DNA of 64,000 nucleotides, taken from positions 1,674,001 through 1,738,000 of the forward strand of contig JAXGSB010000001.1 of the NCBI GenBank assembly GCA_040765295.1. Direction: 5' to 3'. The notes below the pieces were generated by a model, which was not told the DNA's origin, made no database searches, and was given only the letters and a program-made list of their open reading frames with translations. The DNA comes from Scatomorpha sp040765295 (GTDB lineage: Bacteria > Bacillota > Clostridia > Oscillospirales > Oscillospiraceae). Each line of letters starts with the position of its first letter. Position 1 is the stretch's first letter. Shown one piece after another: positions 7,899 to 16,998 of this stretch. The translations under genes and the position numbers were made by a program.

Positions 7899-8816
7899 TT
7901 ATCTTGAGCTTTTGTCGTAGGGTATGCCCTCGGCTTTCGGTGCTTTCGATTTTTTGGAGCTGAAGGCCAAAATCACCATCGAGGCTATGAAGGGCATCAT
8001 ATTGTATATCTCCTTTGGCCAGCCCAGAACCTGAATGAAGGTGGAGTCTGCGATGTTGGCCAGCGCCCTGAACACAGAGAAGAAGATGGCTGCAAACATG
8101 ATTCTGAACGGTTTCCACTCGCCGAAGATCATAACCGCCAGAGCCAGAAAGCCCATGCCGGAAACGCCGACCTCGAAGTTCCAAGTCTGTACCGGAGGCA
8201 CTATGTAGGCAAGACCTCCGATGCCTCCCAGCATACCCGAAATCAAAACACCGGCCCAGCGCAGTCCATAGACATTGATGCCTACAAAATCCGCCGCTTG
8301 GGGATGCTCGCCGCAGGCGCGAAGGCGCAGACCGAAGCGTGTTTTATAGAGAACCACATAGGATATAATGAGAATTGCAACACCGATGAAAAAGAAGGCG
8401 TTTAGCGAAACGGGGCCAATGTTTATGAGAAAGGCCGAGTTTAAGTAGCTGAGTTTGGAGCCCTGAACTCCCGAAACTCTTTTGGCGACAACAACGGCGA
8501 TTGCAACCGCCAAGAGGTTAAGAGCCGTGCCGCCTATTGTCTGGTCGGCCTTGAGGTTTACTGAGGCAAAGGCCAGAAGCGATGAGAACAGGGCTCCGGC
8601 GACGGCCGCCGCCAATGTTGAGCAGAGAACTATCATGAAAGGGGCACTTCCCGGAGGCATAAGTCCTATCATTATGGCTCCGCAGAGGCCGCCTATTACC
8701 ATTATGCCCTCAAGAGCTATGTTGATTATGCCCGAGCGCTCCGAGAACATTCCGCCCAGCGCGACAAGCATAAGTACAGTTGAATAGAGCAGAGTATATT
8801 TAAGCAGTAAAAACAT
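7899..8816 (-). CDS. ABC transporter permease, nucleoside/BMP type (NupQ-like)
   Basis: Integral membrane permease of 305 residues and about eight hydrophobic segments, in the branched-chain/simple-sugar permease family. The blocks GGMFSERSGIINIALEGIM and GLRLRACGEHPQAADFVGI are typical of nucleoside permeases such as B. subtilis NupQ. It is the last gene of a three-gene operon with a second permease and a double ATPase. The start has GGAGG 7 bases upstream and lies 2 bases after the preceding gene. The substrate, guanosine or another nucleoside, is inferred from the family only. Confidence 0.88.
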   Translation of the reverse strand: MFLLLKYTLLYSTVLMLVALGGMFSERSGIINIALEGIMVIGGLCGAIMIGLMPPGSAPFMIVLCSTLAAAVAGALFSSLLAFASVNLKADQTIGGTALNLLAVAIAVVVAKRVSGVQGSKLSYLNSAFLINIGPVSLNAFFFIGVAILIISYVVLYKTRFGLRLRACGEHPQAADFVGINVYGLRWAGVLISGMLGGIGGLAYIVPPVQTWNFEVGVSGMGFLALAVMIFGEWKPFRIMFAAIFFSVFRALANIADSTFIQVLGWPKEIYNMMPFIASMVILAFSSKKSKAPKAEGIPYDKSSR

Positions 8817-8818
8817 TG

Positions 8819-10030
8819 CTATGCCTCCTTTGCACTTTCTTCCGGTAGGGGAGTTTGCGGCGGCTCTCCCATTTGCTCTGCTTCCTCCTCCTGAGTTGTC
8901 TTGACGAAAAGCTTTATAAGCGCGCTCTTAAAGAGGAGGACAAAGGCGCAGAGATAGATGATTATGCCCGATATGAAAGTTGCGATTTCGGGCGGGAAAA
9001 CATTGGCGTTCATAAAACTGCCGCCGGTCTTTATATGTGATATGAGGAAGGCCGAGAAGATATTGCCTATGGGCGAAGAGCTTGCCAAAAGCGCAACTGC
9101 AATTCCGTCGAAACCGGCAGACGGGAGCGCCGAGGAATCCAGAGGGCTCCACTCCGCCGCGCCCGAGAGATAGTAGAGGCCGCCGCCGAGACCGGCCAGC
9201 GCGCCCGCTATCATCATCGAGAGCATGATCGACTTCTTCTCGTTTATTCCGGCATAGCGCGCGGCATCTCTGTTTGAGCCCACGCCCTTAAGCTCGAAGC
9301 CGAAAACCGTTTTGTTCATGAGTATGTGTATGACGAAGGCCATAAGTATGGCTATGAAAATCGCTATTGTCGAAGAGCGGTTTTTGAAAACGACATTTAG
9401 TCCGAGGCTTGGTATGAGCGCCGACGGGTTTACCGCTCTTAGGGCATAGCTCTTTGTGGTTCCGGTATCGAACATCGGGCCGTGGCCCGCACCGTAGATT
9501 ATGGTGTTTATACCGTAGAGTCCTATCCAGTTGAACATTATCGAGCTTATTACCTCGTTTATGTTGAGATAGGCCTTTAAAACACCGGGAATGAGTCCCC
9601 AAAGAGCTCCGAAGACCACAGAGGCAATTAAACAGACCGGCCAGGGCAATTTGAGCACTATGGCGCAGAAAAGCGCTCCGAAGGCTCCGAGCGAGTATTG
9701 GCCTGCCGCCCCTATGTTGAAGAGACCTGTCTTGAAGGCGAAGCTGACCGAAAGACCGCACATGATGAGGGCAGTGGCCGTTACTATCTCGCGGCCAACG
9801 CCCATGGGCGGCAGATAGAAACCTCCCTTTAATATCTGTTTCATGCCCGAATCGAAAGCGAGGGCTATCACATTGGCAAAGCCGGCCTCTCCCGTTTTGG
9901 AAAGAGTGATGAAACTGAGAACGCAGAGCGCCAGGAAGCCGACTATGAGGCCTATGATTACGCAAATCACCGAGGCACCGGCGTTGAGTAGCCCCTCGCT
10001 GCCAAGTCTCTGCCTGCTGTTATTTTTCAT
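8819..10030 (-). CDS. ABC transporter permease, nucleoside/BMP type (NupP-like)
   Basis: Second permease of the same transporter, 403 residues, longer than NupQ because of N- and C-terminal extensions; the tail is Pro/Glu rich and cytoplasmic. The signatures SFAFKTGLFNIGAAGQYSLGA and GVGSNRDAARYAGI mark the nucleoside branch of the family. GGAGGG lies about 8 bases before the ATG, and the gene follows the ATPase gene with 1 base between. The two permeases should form the heterodimeric channel. Confidence 0.88.
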   Translation of the reverse strand: MKNNSRQRLGSEGLLNAGASVICVIIGLIVGFLALCVLSFITLSKTGEAGFANVIALAFDSGMKQILKGGFYLPPMGVGREIVTATALIMCGLSVSFAFKTGLFNIGAAGQYSLGAFGALFCAIVLKLPWPVCLIASVVFGALWGLIPGVLKAYLNINEVISSIMFNWIGLYGINTIIYGAGHGPMFDTGTTKSYALRAVNPSALIPSLGLNVVFKNRSSTIAIFIAILMAFVIHILMNKTVFGFELKGVGSNRDAARYAGINEKKSIMLSMMIAGALAGLGGGLYYLSGAAEWSPLDSSALPSAGFDGIAVALLASSSPIGNIFSAFLISHIKTGGSFMNANVFPPEIATFISGIIIYLCAFVLLFKSALIKLFVKTTQEEEAEQMGEPPQTPLPEESAKEA

Positions 10031-10031
10031 C

Positions 10032-11561
10032 TTAAAATCCCTCCATTCTCTTGGCTCCCGCCATATAGAGACCGAGTTCTTCCATGCTCACCTTATCCGG
10101 GTCGAGATCCGCCACAATCTCGCCTTCGTACATCACCAAAATTCTATCGGGCAGTGAAATTACTTCCTCAAGCTCCAATGAGACCATAAGAACGGCATCT
10201 CCCTTGTCTCGCCGCTCTATGAGTTTTTTGTGTATGAACTCAATGGCGCCGACATCCAAACCTCTTGTGGGCTGTACTGCCAAAAGAAGTCTGGGATCTT
10301 TATCTACCTCTCTTGCGATTATTGCCTTTTGCTGGTTGCCGCCCGACATTTTGCGCACAATCGAGTCGCTGCCTCTGCCCGAACGTATATCATACTGCTC
10401 TATGAGCCTGTCGGAAAATTCTCTTACGTTATCGAACTGTAGGAAGCCGTTTTTTTGAAAATCCTCGGTCCAGTAGGTCTGAAGAACAAGATTTTGCTGG
10501 AGCTGGAAATCTAAAATCAGCCCGTGCTTGTGCCTGTCTTCGGGGATGTGGCTCATGCCGAGTTTGGATCGCTCGCGGATTTTGCTTCGGCTTATATCTT
10601 CTCCGCAAAGTTCTATCCTGCCTCCGCTTATAGGAGAAAGTCCGCTGATACCGTGTATGAGCTCTGTTTGACCGTTGCCGTCGATACCTGCGATGCAGAC
10701 TATTTCTCCCGCCCTCACCTCGAACGAGACACTTTTAACGGCATCCCGCTTATGTTCTCCGGAGAGTACGGAGAGGTTTTCGAGCTTTAAAACCACATCG
10801 CCAAGCTCGGCTTCTTTTTTTGTGACCTTAAATTCTATGTCGCGGCCGAGCATCATTCGGCTGAGTTCTTCCTTGCTGCTGTCTTTTACATTCACGGTGC
10901 CCATGCTCTGACCCTTGCGCAGAACTGTCACCCTGTCGGCAACGCTCATTATTTCGGCCAGTTTGTGCGTTATAAAGAGGATGCTCTTGCCCTCTTCACA
11001 CATCTTTTTCATCATGGCCATGAGCTCTCTTATCTCCTGAGGTGTGAGCACGGCGGTCGGCTCGTCGAAGATGAGAATGTCGTTGTCTCTGTATAGCATC
11101 TTGAGAATTTCCGTTCGCTGCTGCATACCGACAGTTGCGTCTTCGATGAGTTTGTCGGGCTCAATCTCGAGTCCGTAGTCGCGGGAGAGCTTAAGCACTT
11201 TCTCACGCGCTTCCTTTTTTTCTAAAAAGCCGAATTTCTGCGGCTCGTTTCCCAGTATTATATTTTCGAGAACCGAAAAGCACTCGACAAGTCTGAAGTG
11301 CTGGTGTACCATGCCTATGCCGAGCGCATTCGCATCGTTGGGGTTTCTTATAACCTGTTCCTTGCCATTTATGAAAATCTGTCCGTTATCGGCACTGTAG
11401 AGCCCGAAAAGTATGCTCATAAGCGTGGATTTTCCGGCTCCGTTCTCCCCCAAGAGCGCATGGATTTCTCCCCTTTTAAGGCCGAGACTTATGTTGTCGC
11501 AGGCTTTAATACCGGGAAAGCTCTTTGTGATATCCTTCATATATACAACAAAGTCTTCCAT
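10032..11561 (-). CDS. ABC transporter ATP-binding protein with two ATPase domains (NupO-like)
   Basis: Double ATPase powering the two downstream permeases. The first half has Walker A GENGAGKST, signature VGMQQRTEIL and Walker B ILIFDEPTAVLTP. The second half has a changed Walker A (GIDGNGQTEL), signature SGGNQQKAIIARE and QPTRGLDVGA, the pattern of sugar and nucleoside importers. ATG 11561 is chosen because AGGAG is 6 bases upstream; the frame stays open upstream but that stretch overlaps the promoter and is not protein-like. 509 residues is normal. No BMP/PnrA lipoprotein gene is adjacent, so the binding protein must be elsewhere. Confidence 0.92.
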   Translation of the reverse strand: MEDFVVYMKDITKSFPGIKACDNISLGLKRGEIHALLGENGAGKSTLMSILFGLYSADNGQIFINGKEQVIRNPNDANALGIGMVHQHFRLVECFSVLENIILGNEPQKFGFLEKKEAREKVLKLSRDYGLEIEPDKLIEDATVGMQQRTEILKMLYRDNDILIFDEPTAVLTPQEIRELMAMMKKMCEEGKSILFITHKLAEIMSVADRVTVLRKGQSMGTVNVKDSSKEELSRMMLGRDIEFKVTKKEAELGDVVLKLENLSVLSGEHKRDAVKSVSFEVRAGEIVCIAGIDGNGQTELIHGISGLSPISGGRIELCGEDISRSKIRERSKLGMSHIPEDRHKHGLILDFQLQQNLVLQTYWTEDFQKNGFLQFDNVREFSDRLIEQYDIRSGRGSDSIVRKMSGGNQQKAIIAREVDKDPRLLLAVQPTRGLDVGAIEFIHKKLIERRDKGDAVLMVSLELEEVISLPDRILVMYEGEIVADLDPDKVSMEELGLYMAGAKRMEGF

Positions 11562-11600
11562 AAAAAGCTCCTTTATTTTTCTCTTTGCACGTTCTATAAT

Positions 11601-11629
11601 ATAATACAGTATTTTTCCGTTTGTAACAA
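11601..11629 (-). promoter_or_regulatory. Sigma-A type promoter of the nucleoside ABC operon
   Basis: On the minus strand TTGTTA (11624-11629) and TATTAT (11601-11606) are 17 bases apart, about 40 bases before the ATPase start. The thiN promoter must lie in the same short divergent region, but I cannot identify it. Confidence 0.6.
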
Positions 11630-11672
11630 GATTCGCTCTGAAATTCTCTTGATTTTGAAAAAGGTTTTTAAA

Positions 11673-12332
11673 ATGAATGCAAATAAAGCTATTTGTCACA
11701 TTGTAGCGGCCGCCGACTTTGACCCGAGATATTTTGCTCCGCGCAAGGGCGACTTTATCATCGCCGCGGATGCCGGTCTGCTTCATCTAAAAAAACTGAA
11801 GATAAGCCCCGACCTTGTTTTGGGCGACTTCGACTCTGTGGGCTTTGTGCCTGCTGAGGGCAGAGTTGAGCGTATTCCCGTGAAAAAGGACTTTACCGAC
11901 AGCCATTATGCGCTTATGCGGGCAAAGGAGCTCGGCTTTGACACCGTTTTTTTATACGGCTGCACAGGCGGCGCGCGTTTTGACCACTCGCTCGCAAACC
12001 TCGAGGCGCTGCTCTGGGCGGAAGAAAACGGTCTTAGAGCCTTTATGATCGGCGCGGGATTTTGCATGAGCACAATTAAGGGCGCATCCTTGAGCTTTCC
12101 CGCAAAGAGATTAGAAACCCTATCTCTCTTTCCTTTCTGCGGAACGGTTGAAAACGTGAGCGCTAAAAACTGTCTTTATGAGCTTGAAAACGCTACGCTC
12201 TCCCCCACCGAAACACTGGCCGTATCGAACAGCTCTGAGGGGAACGCTGTTATAAGCTCGCCCGACGGGGCAATACTTGTATATTGGGATTTTCATCCCG
12301 GAGATGAACTTCCGAAATACAAGCGCTTTTAA
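11673..12332 (+). CDS. thiN: Thiamine pyrophosphokinase
   Basis: Transfers pyrophosphate from ATP to thiamine to make thiamine diphosphate in the cytoplasm. Characteristic motifs are IAADAGLLHL, LVLGDFDSVG, VKKDFTDSHYALM and GCTGGARFDHSLANLEAL; the C-terminal beta domain contains VSNSSEGNAVIS. The length of 219 residues is typical. ATG 11673 is chosen because homologous sequence begins there, although the frame is open from 11298 across the divergent ATPase gene. The ribosome binding site is weak (AAGG). No TPP riboswitch is seen upstream. Confidence 0.9.
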   Translation: MNANKAICHIVAAADFDPRYFAPRKGDFIIAADAGLLHLKKLKISPDLVLGDFDSVGFVPAEGRVERIPVKKDFTDSHYALMRAKELGFDTVFLYGCTGGARFDHSLANLEALLWAEENGLRAFMIGAGFCMSTIKGASLSFPAKRLETLSLFPFCGTVENVSAKNCLYELENATLSPTETLAVSNSSEGNAVISSPDGAILVYWDFHPGDELPKYKRF

Positions 12333-12349
12333 TCTTTGTTATCTGCACC

Positions 12350-12378
12350 TTGCCTTTTTCGGCGTTTTTAGCTATAAT
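12350..12378 (+). promoter_or_regulatory. Promoter of tRNA-Ser
   Basis: TTGCCT (12350-12355) and TATAAT (12373-12378), 17 bases apart, 28 bases before the mature tRNA 5' end. Confidence 0.75.
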
Positions 12379-12406
12379 TCTCACTGCGCCTTTGAGCAAG
12401 ATTTAT

Positions 12407-12495
12407 GGACAGGTATCGAAGTGGTCATAACGAGCCTGACTCGAAATCAGGTGACGGGCAACCGTCCGTGGGTTCGAATCCCACCCTGTCCGCCA
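12407..12495 (+). tRNA. tRNA-Ser(CGA)
   Basis: An 89-base type II tRNA. The acceptor pair GGACAGG/CCTGTCC, anticodon stem CCTGA/TCAGG with loop CTCGAAA (anticodon CGA), a long variable arm (TGACGGGCAACCGTCC), T-loop TTCGAAT and encoded CCA are all present. An IS1182-like element begins at the very next base, so the tRNA is intact but its original terminator has been displaced. Confidence 0.95.
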
Positions 12496-12501
12496 CATTT
12501 T

Positions 12502-12545
12502 GTCCGAAAACCCGGAATAAAGCCGGATTTTCGGACATTTTTCTT
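12502..12545 (+). terminator. IS-borne terminator hairpin downstream of tRNA-Ser
   Basis: Stem GTCCGAAAA-CCGG with CCGG-TTTTCGGAC at 12502-12536, followed by ATTTTTC. The hairpin is identical in copy B behind a different tRNA, so it belongs to the element. It overlaps the terminal inverted repeat and can terminate tRNA transcription. Confidence 0.8.
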
Positions 12546-12587
12546 TGTTTTTTGCACTTTTTTTGAAAAATATGAAGCAGCCGTTCA

Positions 12588-14227
12588 TCACATGGCCGCT
12601 ATCAGTACCTTTACTCCTATCATATTGATTGCTCTTGTTATGTTGTAGGCCAGAAAACTCAGCCCCAGCTCTGCTGAGGCTTTTTCTTTGCCCTTACACA
12701 GTAAATAATGTGCACCGTTATACCATTTTACCGTTCCGAACGGATGCTCAGAAAGACACATTCGCTCTTTTAACTTTTCTTTGTTGTCTTCTATGCGCAA
12801 TACTACCTTTTTCTTCGGCACGTGTCCCGTATCAAGAGTGTGGTTATTTGGACTGATTCTTGCATTCGGCGGTATTGCCTGTACAGACCCGGTGAGAACC
12901 CCGAACATTTTTACAGGTACACAGTCTGTTTCAGGGCCAAAGCTGACCTCTTTCCATTCCGCATTTGTACATTTGTTTTTACAAGCTCGACAACTTTCTT
13001 TATCTTTGTATACCGTATTTCTGCCGCGTTTTTTGGAATACCGAAGCTCATGTCCCATGGGGCAGATTACTCTTCCCTCGGAATCTCGTACAAAACAACT
13101 GATTGCTCCTTTGGTCTGTAATTCCACTGTGATGCCGCTGCCCTCATAGATATTAGGCAAAACTCCCGCTTTTATGCACTTCTCGATATCTTCCCGTTTT
13201 GTGGAATTTCGCTCTTCTTCCGTTATCTCATTTTCCTCATAGGGCAGGTCATAGCTTCGCTCTTCCTTGTCGTACTTCAGAGCAACCGTAGGAGCTGTTC
13301 CGTCGTAGATACAATCTAATATATCTGCCTTGCTTTCATAACCTTTATCCGCAACAACCGATATTGTCGATACTTCCAGCTGCTCCTTGGCTTGTGATGC
13401 AAGCTTAGATAAAAGTCCTTGATCTGTATTGCGGTTTGTAACCTCATACTCCGCTATCATATGGCTCCCGCTGTCAACTGCCGTCTGTACATTGTAGCAA
13501 CAGTGAAATCCGTCTTTTGAGTGCATTCGTCTGGCTTCAGAATCTGTCGTCAATATCTGCCGTTCTCCGCTTTCAAGAAGCTCTTTTAAAATACCTCGTA
13601 TTTTTCTTGGCGAGTACGAAGTTCTTCTACTGCCGCTTTTACCTTGCCGTTTTCTTCTTCTGTTGCAGGTTCCGATTGGTCGCACTCTTCCATTTCCTCA
13701 AGATATTTCTTTATCTTCTCATCTATATGTGCCAGCTTCTTTTCCAATACCTCTTTATTGTAGCAATTATCTTTACTGTTTACTGCTCGTATTTTGCTCC
13801 CGTCTATTGCCAGAAGCTCTCGATTATATAGTCCAAGCTTTATACACAGTTTTCCAAAGGCGCGAAATGTATTGCGTATTGCAGATGCATTTTCCTTTCG
13901 AAAATCTGAAATAGTCCGAAAGTCAGGCTTTAACTCTCCAAGCAGATAGAAAAGTTCTATGTTCCTCCTGCATTCTCTCATCAGCATACGGCTGGAGCGA
14001 ATTCGATTGAGATAGCCATAAATATACAGTTTCAATAAATCTCTCGGATCATAGGCAGGTCGGCCGGTCTGAGCAGGTTGGGATTTTGAAAATCCCAATC
14101 CTTCCATATCCAAAGAATCTACAAATGCATCAATCACCCTAACCGGGTTTTCATCATCTAAATAGTCCTCAACACATTCAGGCAGAAAGCTGATTTGCAT
14201 ACGATCTCTCTTTTCTATATACTTCAT
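12588..14227 (-). pseudogene. IS1182-family transposase, frameshifted (copy A)
   Basis: Two overlapping frames (14227-13586 and 13685-12588) together match the intact 546-residue transposase of copy B. Copy A reads AATACCTCG near 13597 where copy B reads AATACCCTCG, so a single deleted C breaks the frame after about residue 212. The N-terminal half carries the family blocks SFLPECVEDYLDDENPVRV and GRPAYDPRDLLKLYIYGYLN. A few substitutions separate the two copies, so both insertions are recent. Confidence 0.9.
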
Positions 14228-14306
14228 CTTTTTCGCTCACCTCTTGCACTATTTTAACATATTTCAGCCCTTCTTTCCCACTTTTCGGACAGTCTGACCA
14301 AATTTT

Positions 14307-14350
14307 GTCCGAAAATCCGGAATATAGCCGGTTTTTCGGACATTTTTCTT
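14307..14350 (+). terminator. Terminator hairpin right of IS1182 copy A (probable original tRNA-Ser terminator)
   Basis: Stem GTCCGAAAATCCGG with CCGGTTTTTCGGAC, one mismatch, then ATTTTTC. For about 70 bases it closely resembles the left end of the element itself with a handful of differences. It is either the native tRNA terminator or a decayed end of an older insertion. Confidence 0.65.
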
Positions 14351-14575
14351 TGTTTTTTGTACTTTTTCGCAAAATATAAAGTGCTTATTCGGAATGAAAT
14401 ATTTCCGCATAAGCAATAATGTTTTACTCTTTTTTTAATGATGCAAAAGTTGATGGTGTGAAATATGCTCTTTTCGGGCTTTGGCCTTGCATTATTTTAA
14501 TAAGAGCAAATGAACCGCTGTAATATTTTGAATCGTCAGTTTTTCTGTTATCTGTTTTTCCTGCGAGAGCAAGCA

Positions 14576-14607
14576 ATCCCCGCAGGCTTAATGCTTACGG
14601 GGTTTTT
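14576..14607 (+). terminator. Terminator-like hairpin in the 14351-14692 gap
   Basis: CCCCGCAGGC and GCTTACGGGG pair around TTAAT, then TTTTTG. The gap from 14351 to 14692 otherwise holds only a possible 34-codon frame from ATG 14419 with no recognisable product, and the leader of the aldolase pseudogene. Confidence 0.55.
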
Positions 14608-14692
14608 GTTATAAAATGTTTATTGACGCAAATCAATATTCAATGCAATCTTAACTTAAACGATAATTTGTTTTGTTGAGGAGTTGTTAAAT

Positions 14693-15489
14693 ATGAACAT
14701 AGTAAAAGAGAAAATTAAAAAAGGCGAAAAGGTGATTGGAACCTTTTTTGAGTTGGGCGGACAGACTGCGGTTGAAGCGCTCGGAATAGCGGGATTGGAT
14801 TTTATCATTATAGATTGCGAGCACTATTCCTTTCGATGTAGAGAGCGCCATGGAACTTATCAGGGCGGCGGAATTAAAAAATCTTACCCCTTTTGTAAGG
14901 GTAAAAGATACCACAAGACCTTCAATACTGAAAATGCTGGATATCGGCGCAAAAGCTCTGATTATTCCCTGTATAGAAACAGTGGAACAGGTTGAAAAAA
15001 TCGTAGAGTTCGGAAAATATTATCCGCTTGGAAAGAGAGGCTTTTTCTTTTCGAGAGTCGGAGAATACGGAAATTCTCCCGATGCCGCAAGCATGGACAG
15101 ATATATGGAGATAAATAACGAAAACACCATGATTATTCCGCAGTGCGAAACTCTCGGCTGCTTGGAAAATATCGAAACCATTGTCGGAATGGCCGGTGTG
15201 GACGGAATTTTGTGGGTCGTCTTTTGACCTATCCATAAGCCTCGGAATTCCGGGGCAATTTAAGGAACAAAAATTCGTCGATGCAATCGAAAGAGTAAAG
15301 AGCGCTTGCAAGAACGCCGGAAAACCTTTATTTATCTATACGGTAAATGCGGAAGCCGCAAATGAATATTTGTCTCAGGGCATGGACGGAGCTGCAATAA
15401 GCACCGACGTCAATGTGTATATTGATGCATATAAAGACTTGCTTGGTAAAATAAAGTGTAAGTTATTAAAGCCGTTGTTAAAGCATTAA
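14693..15489 (+). pseudogene. HpcH/HpaI aldolase, frameshifted (aldolase copy 1)
   Basis: Nearly identical to the intact copy at 18933-19700, but the reading frame is lost. After IIIDCEH near 14823 one extra base appears (CACTATTCC against CACGGTCC). Near 15210 one T is lost from a T run and two bases are gained. Three partial frames (14693-14825, 14850-15227, 15181-15489) together cover the whole protein. Silent differences show it is closer to copy 3 than to copy 2. The start codon and leader (GAGGAG before ATG 14693) are intact, so the copy died recently. Confidence 0.9.
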
Positions 15490-15513
15490 AATAGTAAATT
15501 TCGTCAAAAACTA

Positions 15514-15550
15514 AAAACCCTGTAAGCTCAAATGCTTGCAGGGTTTTTTT
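15514..15550 (+). terminator. Terminator after aldolase copy 1
   Basis: A 13-bp stem (AAACCCTGTAAGC / GCTTGCAGGGTTT, one G-U pair) with a 6-base loop, followed by TTTTTTT. Confidence 0.85.
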
Positions 15551-15652
15551 ATTGTAGCACTTTAGTGCGATTTCAAATGTCGAAGACATTTGAAATCAAT
15601 AAACCACCTGCTATGCAGGTGGAATGAAAGAAAGCTTTAGCTTAAAGTAAAA

Positions 15653-15711
15653 AACCTCCAGTGATATACTTTCTTTAGATTTGCCAATCAAAGAAAGAAA
15701 CAAAGGAGGTT
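15653..15711 (+). promoter_or_regulatory. Ribosome-site sequestering stem in the IS200-type leader
   Basis: AACCTCC at 15653-15659 is complementary to GGAGGTT at 15705-15711, the ribosome binding site of tnpA. The pair would hide the site, as known for the IS200 leader, and limit transposase synthesis. Confidence 0.6.
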
Positions 15712-15764
15712 CCATCCATGGATAAGAATAGTTTATCACATACACGCTGGGAGTGTAAATATCA

Positions 15765-15789
15765 CCTGGTGTTTGCCCCAAAGTATCGT
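15765..15789. repeat. Target-site duplication, left copy (DDE IS copy 2)
   Basis: Repeated at 16974-16998 with one G-to-A difference. It lies inside tnpA of the IS200-type element. Its length matches the duplication at copy 1. Confidence 0.88.
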
Positions 15790-16972
15790 TGTATAGAAGT
15801 CAAACATTTGTGACACAAGCCCATAAAAAATAGTTTACAAAATCGCTTTAAATTTATCTCATTTCATCCGAGCATTTTGTCAAGGATTTAAGCAAGGCGT
15901 CCCTTGACGAAGGCGATAGATGAAATATAATCCTAAGAAGCGTTTTCAAAGTATTCTTGAATGACTTCTTCGGAACTTTTAAAATCAAGAACCTTACGAT
16001 ATGTTCCGTTACTAATGCTTTCATGACGTTTGACTGCTTTTATCATCTCTTCTTCACTGACAAATCGTCTTTTTCGGTAAAATCGTTCTTCATCTTCTCT
16101 ATGACTTCTTTCAACATGACCATTTTCCCATGGACTGTATGGAGCTGTCCGGACGTGCTTAATCTCCAGTTTTTTTCATCATCTTTTCAAATCGGGATTT
16201 CTTATCGGTTTGTTCCGGATCATTGCAAAATTCTTTACCGTTATCCGTCTGAAGATGTTCTATCTTGAAGCCAATCTTATCTTCCAAAGTTTCTAAAAAG
16301 CTACTCGTTGTGTAAGTACTGTTCTCGTTAACTATACTTAAAACTCTTTTTCGTGAGAATACATCTATGGCTGTTATTTGATAGTATCGTGAATGATAAC
16401 TTGCAAAACCGATGCATTCAACAGGTATATATTTAATATCCATTTGTACTAATTGACCCGGATATTCGGCTTCTCTGATTTTCTTGGATACCTTTTTCTT
16501 CCGACATGCTTTCTTTTTGGGCTTGTCAAGCTGCTTCTTCCTTATCTGTCTGCACATTGAGTCATACGAGCGGGTATAGCCTTCGTCGCAACACTTCCTA
16601 TAAACATGAGCGAGACCACGATAGTTGTGATGACGATACATATGTCGAATAAGCGCAATTTCCGACTCTGTATGCTGATTTGGATGAGAACGAGGTCTCC
16701 TTGACTTTTTCCTTAGTGATTCAAGAGTACCATCGTAACGTTTTCTCCAATAGCTAACATATTGCCTTGTTGTGTGATACTTTCTCGCTGCCTGGGCATT
16801 GTTATTGTGTCTGATTGCGTATGTTACAATACGCTTGCGGTGACGCATGCCTTCTGTTATACTTTTCATGAGAGAGCTCCTTTCTTTCTTGGTTAACGAT
16901 TCTTGCAAATCTATTATACCAAAGGGCTCTCTTTTCTTTTTTATTGTGTCACATATGTATTATCGCATTACA
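15790..16972 (-). mobile_element. DDE insertion sequence, copy 2 (inverted, defective, 1183 bp)
   Basis: The same ends as copy 1, in the opposite orientation: TGTATAGAAG at 15790 and CGCATTACA ending at 16972. It differs from copy 1 by small changes in A runs. It sits nested inside an IS200-type transposase gene, so it is younger than that element. Confidence 0.9.
15933..16869 (-). pseudogene. DDE transposase, frameshifted (copy 2)
   Basis: Almost identical to the copy 1 transposase up to FEKMMKK. There an A7 run (T7 on the plus strand near 16170) replaces the A6 of copy 1, so the frame ends after a few residues. The segment with the third catalytic residue (ENGHVERSHREDEERF) is still encoded downstream in another frame. 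Slippage on A7 could restore a little full-length protein, but the intact A6 form in copy 1 argues that this is simply a mutation. Confidence 0.88.
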
Positions 16973-16973
16973 A

Positions 16974-16998
16974 CCTAGTGTTTGCCCCAAAGTATCGT
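16974..16998. repeat. Target-site duplication, right copy (DDE IS copy 2)
   Basis: Counterpart of 15765-15789 with one mismatch; the split tnpA frame resumes directly after it. Confidence 0.88.

Larger units (their letters stand above)
12496..14296 (-). mobile_element. IS1182-like element, copy A (at the tRNA-Ser 3' end, 1801 bp)
   Basis: Boundaries come from comparison with copy B (31674-33475). The ends share the inverted repeat pattern CAnnnTGTCCGAAAAnnnGG. The left end begins immediately after the CCA of tRNA-Ser. The right end is followed by ACCA and a terminator hairpin that probably belonged to the tRNA. The transposase is broken by one missing C near 13597, so this copy is not autonomous. 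Confidence 0.88.

Noticed and set aside
11562..11672. TPP riboswitch upstream of thiN
   Set aside because: The 111-base gap lacks the conserved THI-box sequences and is occupied by the divergent ABC promoter.
11562..11786. N-terminal extension of the nucleoside ABC ATPase (75 more codons)
   Set aside because: The stretch contains the promoter and leader and has no similarity to ABC proteins; a good AGGAG site marks ATG 11561.
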